From Corinectria fuckeliana (lineage: Eukaryota; Ascomycota; Sordariomycetes; Hypocreales; Nectriaceae), in NCBI GenBank assembly GCA_019137255.1, contig WPDH01000300.1:124001-188000 (forward strand): a stretch of 64,000 nt of DNA, in the 5' to 3' direction. Below the pieces are notes generated by a model. The model did not search any database. It was not told the DNA's origin and saw only the letters and a list, made by a program, of their open reading frames with translations. Position numbers and translations under genes: made by a program. Shown here piece by piece: positions 56,490 to 64,000 of this stretch (its first letter is position 1; each line of letters begins with the position of its first letter).

Positions 56490-58250
56490 GCTAAGGAATC
56501 CGAGCCCAACTGAAAGGAGGTTTCCGCCAGCCGAAAACGCAAGGCCAGCAACGAGCGTCAATTGCCCCAGCTGAGCGGAACGAGGCGGCGGCGGATGAAG
56601 CTTTTGTCATAGTATACATAGCAGCATATCATAGCATTGGGGCATTCCAGGCGCGGGAGACGGAGTGAGCGAGGGGGGTGGAGGAGCCGAAAAGCCAACT
56701 CCGAGGCCAGAGCCGGAACGGGGCACGTTCCCGTCACTAAGAAAGGTACGAATAATTACATAGTAATTAGACAGTACGTACTGGAGGAGGCACTGCTAGT
56801 ACTTGTTAGCTGGGTTTGGGTTCTAGGTTAATTCAAGGTGAAACCGAAACCGGGGCAGAGCCATCAGTGCTGATACTCAGGGAAGCGGATTCCTCGACTT
56901 CGGTGGGCGGAGAGACGCATATTGGAGGCGCAGATGCTAGCTAATGCTGCCATCGCTGGCCATGCTGCATATAAGGTTGATGAGGCCCAAGGATAAAGAC
57001 GGTCTGGTTGGGCAGGGAGAGTGATGACGATGAGACGTCCACATCAGCCACGAAAGGGTGGCAAGGTGGATGGCTTTAGCACGAAGTGTATCACCAATGT
57101 GCGAGTATGCACCATGTTGAAAATGCCGGTGCTGGCATACATGGCATGAGGCGTGTGTGCGAGGGAGTGCTGATGCGGCTGGCGGCTTGCGGTTTGCGGC
57201 TACGGCGGCCAAGGAGTCACAGAACCAAAGAGTCACGGCCACCCTCGAGGGGGAACCTCAAGGCCCCAGATGACGCCCGTCTCTTTGGTCTCTTTGGGCG
57301 GTGCAGCAGGTGCAGCGCGCAGTGCAGCCAAAGAAGAAAGAAAAATTGGATTGTTCACGGCCCAAGTTGCGCTAGGTGCAGGTGGAAAGTCGCAGCGATG
57401 CGTTGGCCTTGGTCATGGACGGGATACGGTGAGGCCCACGGGGTTGTTCGACGATGGTGTGGCGGGGCCGAGGGCGTTGATCGTTCTAGACACCACCTCG
57501 GTGGGGAACGACGAGTTCCTGGAAGGACCTGGCCGGGAAGGGGGAAGGACAAGCGAGAGAGTGACGAGTGAGATTGATTTGATGAGACGGTTGTGATGCG
57601 GTGTTCATTCTCAATGACCAGTATTCGAGGCAACCGAGAGACGGACGGGACGGGACGGGACGGCGGGAGAGACAATAAAACAAACATGATAATTACAGCA
57701 AAACACCAGAGACAACTCAGACAAAGAGCCCACTTTGACGAGACTCGATTCGACTCGCCTTATTGTCTCTCTCCCTGGTGCTCCTGGCTTCATGCAGTGC
57801 CTCCCTGCACCAGCCGGGACTTTGACTTGACATCCATGGAAGAACATGGCCCCCAACGTCAGTACCACTTCGTACAAAGTACGGATACTTGCTTCGTACT
57901 TCGTCAGCCCGCACAGTTGCAACCCCCCCCCCCCAAAAAACCACACCACCACGACACCACCACCGTCCGACGTCGCTGTCGCTCTTACTACGTAGTATTG
58001 TCACTGTCACTGCGCCGGAGATGGATGGACGGATGGATGGGTTTAAAACTCGTGGGCCGGCGCTGGATGAACCCTGACACGACTACGACTACGACCACGA
58101 CCACACCGAATAAACCTGAAGCCTGCCTGACTCTCGTCGCCCTGGAGTATCTAATCAGCTCGCTCCCACCATTCCGGGATGCCCTTTTCCACTTCCCGTC
58201 TGCCCGTTGCACCGGAGAGGACCAACAAAACTAACTCAGCACACCTCAGC

Positions 58251-58274
58251 AGACCGACCGACCGACCGACCGAC
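58251..58274 (+). repeat. (GACC)n microsatellite
   Basis: About six tandem GACC units. Confidence 0.9.
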
Positions 58275-58416
58275 GGTGGTGCTCCACACCAAACACCTGG
58301 CGCTTCCCTACCAGCTTTGGGATCGTGAAGACCCTCGTTGGCAACGATGAGGCGTGCGTGAGGCGAGAAGGCGTGAAGCGCATGAGGCGCATGATGAGGC
58401 GCGATACGTAAATTAG

Positions 58417-58454
58417 CCCCCCCCCCCCCNNCCCCCCCCCCCCCCCCCCCCCCC
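58417..58454 (+). repeat. Poly-C run containing two N bases
   Basis: A run of about 36 C is interrupted by NN at 58430-58431. The true length of the homopolymer is probably unresolved, so this is a likely assembly or base-calling gap. Confidence 0.9.
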
Positions 58455-60138
58455 TCCTCTCCCCCTCCCCCGGGTGTCCGTTTGGCCCCCGAGTTCCCAG
58501 TTCCCACGCAGCCGGGATCTGGCCCGCCAGCGATGGGCGGAGTTCGGCCTCACCCATTGGTAGTAGCGCCGCCACAGAGCACCATCTCTCACGCTTGTTT
58601 CTGTATGCTAATCTACCTGCGTACTTCCTTCGTTACCTTCGCCCTTCATTCGAGGTGTGCCGTGCCGTGCGTCTCGTCGCGGCATGTAAAGTGGCACGAC
58701 CGCCTGGAAGCATGACAAGGGGCACCGGAGAGTCTCGTCCCATGATGGATGCTTTTCCCGCATTCCCTCCCATCCTCCCCGTCGGAGAGACGACTGCTGG
58801 GCGTGCCCAGCCGTGGCGAAGGGCTGCGTGCTCCGTAATCCCGTCCGTTAGGGGGCCACCACCGGGAAGCCCACAGACCGACCGAAGATTGATGAGTGAT
58901 GATGTGTTCAGGATTGTGGTGGTGGTGGTGGTGGCGGACCTTGGAATTTCCACCGCCGCTGAGGAAAAAGGGCCTGTAGCATTGCCCTTGCGGAGATGGA
59001 GCCGGAGGCGAGTTGTTCACGCCCTCCTCCCACGGAGAAGAACCGCACATCCATTCCCTCTTGTTACGTCGCCTTGCGTCGTTCGTTGCGGCGCCGCCGC
59101 CATCGCCGCCGCCGGTTCGGGCTATGCACGCGGCCTTTTGGGGATGGGTTGGTTGGGCGCCCCGCGGAACTACATAGTATACACCACGGTCCACGGACAC
59201 CCGCAACGCAGCCCGCCGTCATCGCCAATCTCGTTTCGAGACCCTTTGGGTTGGCCGTCCAAGGTGACCTCACAAGTGGGCGGGCGAGTAGGCAAAAGGC
59301 AAATCCATTGCACTGCTGCACGCTTCTGGCCCGCTTCTAGATCAGCGGCGGCTGATGGGACCCTCCCTGTCGCCCCCACTCTTTTCCCCCCTGGTGGTTC
59401 CCACCCCCTGGCACCGCCGGGTCGTATCCCTGGCCGCCTATGTACAAGTCCTGGGGAGGTCCCTGTGAGTCCCTTGGGGAATGCATTGGATGAGGATGAA
59501 GGGTTCAGGTGGTTGAAGGAAGCCCTGAAAAGGCGATACTACGTAGGTTCCTCGTTGGACGGTTCGGACTTGGATGTGCTGGGGGGGGGGTTCTGGTCTG
59601 TTTTACCATGTCTAATTCCCATAAGTGCATTCCACCAGTGGCTGATGCGACTTGTCAATGCTCTGTCGCTGATCGCCGCCGCCGCCACAGCGAAATCTCG
59701 TTCGTTTGTAAAAGCCAGTTGACTGAACTGATGATCTCGACTCGACCGTTCTGTCCGCCTACTTAGGTTGTTTGGCCGCCAAGAGCCCCCCCCCCCCCCA
59801 AGATGATGGAGCCTGTGGGGTACGAATATACTTCCCCTGGCGACCTTGACGCCTCGCTGGGTCTGTCAGGTACGGAGTACTTACCGTGTACCTACTTTGG
59901 TCTCTTTATTTGGATGGCCGATGGGAGCACGGGCATGCAAGGGCACGCTTGAGTTACTACATACTGTAGTATGTAATATGCCATGCCATCCATGGATTGC
60001 CATGCCGCGCCTGTTGGAACTTGGCGGCGTCCTTTCGGGGGGAGGGGGGGGGGTGGTGGTGAACTTGCCGGGGACGGACTGGGCTCCAGCTCCAGCTCCA
60101 AATGTGGACGAGCGAGCCGGGGCCGCAATGTGGAGTTG

Positions 60139-60201
60139 CCCATCGCCATCGTCCATCGCACATCGCCCATCGCCCATCGCCCATCGCCCATCGCTCATCG
60201 A
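60139..60201 (+). repeat. (CCCATCG)n tandem array
   Basis: About eight imperfect seven-base units (CCCATCG, with CCATCGT, CACATCG and CTCATCG variants). A seven-base period keeps no reading frame, so coding use is unlikely. Confidence 0.85.
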
Positions 60202-61539
60202 CATGCCATACATTACTGCCCCATTCGATGGAAAGACACGTGCTCGGCCAAAAAAGGGAACATGTAATATCCAAGGAACGTTTGCAGGTTCCTTGTTTGT
60301 GCTGTACGTTGGCGGAAGGGCATGTGCAAAGGCACGCAAGGTACGAAGTACGGTAGGCACTCAGATGCATTGCAGGGCCCAGACAACGCAATGCCTCGGT
60401 CGGTCCGTTCCCTTGCGTGTAGATCAGAGTCACGGGCGGGAGAGTCCCAGACTTTCGCGATGTTTGTCTCCCTCCCTCCCTCCCACCCCTCCGCTTCGCC
60501 CTGCCCTGCCATGCAAATGCGGGAGTGCTATGTATGGAAGGAGTCAGAAAGACGAAGCGAGTTGAATGAGTGAGTGAGCTGAGTCGTGCTCGCTCCTCGC
60601 CTGCCATGACTCTCCGTCCCGCTGCAGCGGCAGCGTTAGATTACTGATTACCGTACGCCCCCGGGTGCCGGCGATGCTGGTGGCTAGGTACCTACCTACC
60701 TTCACTGCTGCCTCATCATCACCGTCTGCTGTTCGCTCCCGCCCAGAGGATTAGGTATTATCTGACTAGTTAGGGGCGAGGGATTAGAGAGGGATGACTA
60801 CTGACTATCTACTGACTACCTACCTAGCCGGGAACATTGGAAGAAAAGGAAAACCCGAACTAAGGAACCGCCCTTACGGGGTCTATTGGATTCCGGGGGG
60901 TCGGCCGGCACGCAGTCCAGCGGCCAGCACTACCCTCCATGCCCGGATTTGCAGGTCACGCAGCCCGGGCAGACGCCTGTGCCAGAAAAATCAGCTATTC
61001 AAGGTACCCGTGGACGCCTGTAACCCACCTGCTATCCACCGCGCCCCCCCACACCACCACAACCCGCCAAAACACAGCTGCCCACACGCCCACACACACC
61101 ATTCCCACGCCCCCTTTTCAGGGCCCTCGCTGTATGCATGCATGGCCCGTGGTAGCCCAGCGCACTCCAAGGGCCGCGATGCAGGCGTACCGAGTACCCC
61201 TCGGGTACCTGTCAGCCGGCCTGGTTTTGCTCCCTGCGTCGAGTCCCGCGCTCGTCGCAAGGCCCGCCGCTATACCTTACCCATCCCATCTATGGCACAT
61301 CTTTTGCCAAACTACGGAGTACTACCACCTAGCAATGTACGTACTGCGTACTGTGTCATGCCACGACCATGCCGGGCTCGGCGTCCCTAATTTTTTATTT
61401 TTTTCCCTTACTCCCCAAGCCCAAGCGTGGTGGAAAGGGCCCTTACTCGCCTCGGGCCTTGGTCTCTGCGTCGGTGTGTCTGGTCTGTGTTGTGTTTGAG
61501 GGAACGGGCATCCATCTAACTTCGGCTCCTTTCTTGCTT

Positions 61540-62623
61540 AGTTAGACCATCCTGCTGCCCCCTTTCCCTCCACCTTCCTGCTTCCTTTCTTCCTCTTCCT
61601 CTTCCTTCCCTTTTTCCCTCTCTGGATCCATCTCTAGAATAAAATTATATTTGCGCCTGTTGCTCTCCTCGTTGATCGCTCTCTCATCCGACCATCGTCT
61701 CCTTTTTCCGGTTTTCGGCTTGGGCTTCCTGGATTGACCCTGGGTCTTTTTTTGTCGTCTCATCCGGTTGTGCACTTTCACTCTCACTTTCACTCTCACA
61801 CCGCACCGCACCGCACCGCACCGCACCGTACCGCACCGCACTGCCGTCCTCCACCCCGGCTCCCGAATATAATACCTGCCTACTTAGAGAACACCACCAA
61901 CCGCAACCTCGAACCGCAAACCACGAACTACGGAGCAACGCATCGTATCGCACCGCGCCGCATCGTAACATAACACGCTGCCGCTAAACAACCATCAACT
62001 CTCCTCCCGTCGCAAACCCGACTCCCGTTCTAGCCAAATCCGCTTTCGCCTGCAGGCAAACAAGGTCTCGGCGCCCCTGGTACTCGGTCTAACACCCGAC
62101 ATCGACTTCCCGACTCGCGATAGAGACGAACCGCCGGCGAACACAACGCTTCCCGCCTCTTCCGCCCGCTAATTGCTGCAATTCCCCGGACGCGCTCCTT
62201 CGCATTGCATTTGCATTCACGTAAGCAAGCCCAAGCGCTTTCCTACATCTTGTCCCCCCCATCGCACAAGCCCCGGATGGCCAATCTCTCCCGCCACTTC
62301 GTACTCGGCACGCGCAGACGGACCGCGACATCTCATAACCGACTCTTGCTGCAGCTCGCCGTCTCCTCGTGACCCCTACCCCGCTGTACTCCCGGATGTT
62401 CAAGTTTGCCTCGATCGCTGCTGGAATTCCCCGTTTGCTAACAATTGCTCACATAGTCCACCCTACGCTCCCTCGGGTTGTCTTCGACGAGTGAATCGCC
62501 ACTGGGAAATCCTAATCTTTTCTACCCACCTTCACAGCACAAACTCACCCGCACCCTTAAAAACACTCTTCAGTTGTTTCCATTTTCACAGGAATCAACC
62601 TAGATCGCATCTCAACGAGCAAC
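61540..62623 (+). promoter_or_regulatory. C/T-rich promoter and leader of the SOK1-like gene
   Basis: From 61540 the plus strand is dominated by CTT and CCT runs, then by C-rich sequence with few G up to the start codon at 62624. This suggests a transcription start near 61.6-61.9 kb and a leader of several hundred bases, perhaps with introns. Confidence 0.45.
61771..61842 (+). repeat. CACTTTCACTCT and (CCGCA)n repeats in the SOK1-like leader
   Basis: Three CTCTCACTTTCA-like units run into about eight CCGCA/CCGTA pentamers. They lie some 800 bp before the SOK1-like start codon, probably inside its transcript leader or promoter. Confidence 0.8.
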
Positions 62624-64000
62624 ATGACGGCGGATCAGGGGTTTGGTGGCCCGGTTGAGAGGTCGAGAAGGAATTTGTCCACCTCAGCTCCGGGACCTAA
62701 TGGAGAAGGCGACGCCAGGCCAGAGAAAGAGGTCAAGCGAAAGCCCACAAAGGATGACAAGGACGAGACAGTACAGTCATCACAAGTCTCACCACGCCGG
62801 TGCGACGACCCATCACAATCCACCTCCGCCACAGGGGCTGCGCCGCTGTTGCGGAACCCCTCCGAGAACTCAGCAAACTCAGCAACAGCGAGTCCCTCCC
62901 CCGAAGGCCGGAAATCTCCTGCCCCCAGCCAGCCCCTGGAGCCCCCGGTAACTCGTGCCAGCCTGAGCGAGCTGGAAGTCTCAAAGATTATCAACAACCC
63001 CAAGTTAAGACATGACATCAACTTCGATCCAGAACTCCATTTCAGACCGAATGTGGAGGGTGACAAGGGTCGAAGGAAACACGACCGCGCAAGCGTTTTC
63101 TGGACAGCGCTGAAGGAACAGTTGGTAGAGTTTATTGTGGACAGACCTAGCTTCTACGACAAGCACGGTATGGCAGACGATTGGGGTTTGCCTAAACTTC
63201 TCAAGGCCGTCAAGGACATCATCCAGACATTAGTTCCTCAGCGGGACCGACAATTTCTAGATGAGGGTCTCAATGTCGAGCTTCTCATGCAGCAGTTCCA
63301 CAGAGGCATTGCCGACCTAGAGAAGCTGGCCTTGTGGCTCTCGCGTGTGCTCAAATCGCACTGCGCACCCATGCGAGACGAATGGGTGGACTCCATGTAC
63401 AACCAGTTGAGCAACGGCAACCGCAACAACGACGTCGATGAGCTCGTCAACGGCATGCGCAGTCTGCTGAGTGTGCTGGAGGCGATGAAGTTGGACGTTG
63501 CCAACCACCAGATCCGATGCCTTCGACCTGCTCTGATCGAGGAGACGACGGCTTTCGAGCAGAAGTTCCTGATGAAGAAGCTCCGAAACCAAAAGATGGA
63601 CATTGGGGATGCGAAACCCTGGTACGGAGACGCCGCCCGGACGTACGGAGCGACGGCGTCATCGGCTTTTGGAGAGATGGGAATCTTCTTCGAGGGCCTC
63701 TCGCGATCGATGCTCCCCTCGGCAGGCGACAAGCCCCTTCCCGGTACCTTCTTCTTCGACGAGGATCGATTGGGGCGAGTGAGGTCGGATATCCTCGATG
63801 CAATCAACCTGGACGTCTGCATGCGCATGTACGAAGACTTGGAGAGGATTGCCCGCTTTAACACGACACCGGCCTTTCCCAACCACGCCTCGGAGGAGGA
63901 GCCCTTGATGCCATCAATGAGCAGCAACCTCGAGTTCAACTTCAACACTCCCCCATCGCACTCGAGGCCGGCTAGCCTGGCGCTGAGCTCTGCCGGCTCC
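62624..64000 (+). CDS. TCP11/SOK1-family protein (5' part, runs off the right edge)
   Basis: An open frame of 459 codons from the ATG at 62624 reaches the window end without a stop or intron. The first 120 residues are Ser/Pro/Lys-rich and look disordered. From about 120 the conserved TCP11 domain starts: KLRHDINFDPELHFRPN, then FWTALKEQLVEFIVDRP, LMQQFHRGIADLEKLALWLSRVLKSHCAPMRDEWVDSM, and HQIRCLRPALIEETTAFEQKF. Yeast Sok1 suppresses loss of cAMP-dependent protein kinase, so members are placed near PKA signalling in growth and development. The last 25 residues seen (PSMSSNLEFNFNTPP) may be a disordered insert within or after the domain. The family call is confident; the exact role in this organism is unknown. 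Confidence 0.88.
   Translation, partial: MTADQGFGGPVERSRRNLSTSAPGPNGEGDARPEKEVKRKPTKDDKDETVQSSQVSPRRCDDPSQSTSATGAAPLLRNPSENSANSATASPSPEGRKSPAPSQPLEPPVTRASLSELEVSKIINNPKLRHDINFDPELHFRPNVEGDKGRRKHDRASVFWTALKEQLVEFIVDRPSFYDKHGMADDWGLPKLLKAVKDIIQTLVPQRDRQFLDEGLNVELLMQQFHRGIADLEKLALWLSRVLKSHCAPMRDEWVDSMYNQLSNGNRNNDVDELVNGMRSLLSVLEAMKLDVANHQIRCLRPALIEETTAFEQKFLMKKLRNQKMDIGDAKPWYGDAARTYGATASSAFGEMGIFFEGLSRSMLPSAGDKPLPGTFFFDEDRLGRVRSDILDAINLDVCMRMYEDLERIARFNTTPAFPNHASEEEPLMPSMSSNLEFNFNTPPSHSRPASLALSSAGS

Larger units (their letters stand above)
53374..62623. other. 9.2 kb region without a recognisable gene
   Basis: No frame in this stretch shows a known domain or a plausible spliced protein. Longer open frames (for example plus 58595-59722 and plus 57593-58234) are Arg/Pro/His-rich and follow simple repeats. 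The region is dense in short tandem repeats, in C and G homopolymers and in TACGTA/GTACTT motifs, and contains two unknown bases at 58430-58431. Its right end (about 61530-62623) is the C/T-rich leader of the SOK1-like gene. A long non-coding RNA, a very long regulatory region or the remains of lost genes are all possible. Confidence 0.65.

Noticed and set aside
57593..58234. 213-residue plus-strand frame with poly-Thr and poly-Pro
   Set aside because: Its composition comes from simple repeats and it has no recognisable motif.
58595..59722. 375-residue plus-strand frame in the gene-free region
   Set aside because: Arg/Pro-rich, contains homopolymer-coded stretches, has no domain and no leader typical of genes here.

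Overview
The window is a piece of nuclear genome from a filamentous ascomycete (Pezizomycotina), most likely a Sordariomycete. The evidence is the gene set: HET-C, a Fet3/Ftr1 iron uptake pair, an FMF-1/Ste11-type HMG-box protein, a Pyr4-type OMP decarboxylase carrying a long insertion, and the p150 dynactin subunit. The gene structure agrees: introns are mostly 46-100 bp, with GTAAGT/GTGAGT-like donors and GCTAAC/GCTGAC branch sites. Intergenic regions are long, with pyrimidine-rich leaders. I placed 20 protein-coding genes, two of them cut by the window ends. Exon coordinates were joined by hand from splice signals and reading frame, and each complete model closes in frame. I found no rRNA, convincing tRNA, CRISPR array or intact transposon.

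Layout, left to right. 1-824 (-): 5' part of an unrecognised coiled-coil protein. 2470-4336 (-): RBM39/Rsd1-type splicing factor. 4926-6123 (-): sphingolipid fatty acid 2-hydroxylase. 8265-10933 (+): HET-C. 11508-13256 (-): mitochondrial-type PP2C phosphatase. 14288-15770 (+): BTB/POZ-like protein. 15950-17248 (-) and 20336-22496 (+): a divergent FTR1/FET3 iron pair with GATA-type sites in the shared promoter. 23200-24267 (-): phosphatidylinositol synthase. 26132-28607 (+): Zn2Cys6 regulator. 30729-32705 (+): coiled coil plus NYN-like domain plus CCCH zinc fingers. 33409-34260 (+): SRP19/Sec65. 34625-38643 (-): p150 dynactin. 39494-41696 (-): HMG-box regulator. 43401-44999 (-): RVB1. 45647-47041 (-): EamA-type membrane transporter. 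50340-51440 (+): OMP decarboxylase. 52011-52542 (-): TAF13. 52981-53373 (+): Kish/KSH1, a 71-residue gene in four exons. 53374-62623: 9.2 kb with no recognisable gene. 62624 to the end (+): 5' part of a TCP11/SOK1-family gene.

Most genes are housekeeping functions: splicing, membrane lipid synthesis, protein targeting, dynein transport, chromatin remodelling, transcription initiation, secretion and pyrimidine synthesis. The only clear functional cluster is FTR1/FET3, which together form the reductive iron uptake complex. Its intergenic region holds three matches to the ATCWGATAA consensus of SreA/Fep1-type iron repressors. The best candidate for something under-described is the gene at 30729-32705. 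Its order of a PIN/NYN-like acidic core followed by CCCH fingers recalls animal Regnase RNases, but that reading is inference. Other points of note are the ATG-only first exon of KSH1, a 16-bp palindrome with an MCB core upstream of dynactin, a nested inverted-repeat element at 7805-7869, and the repeat-rich gene-free region before the SOK1-like gene.
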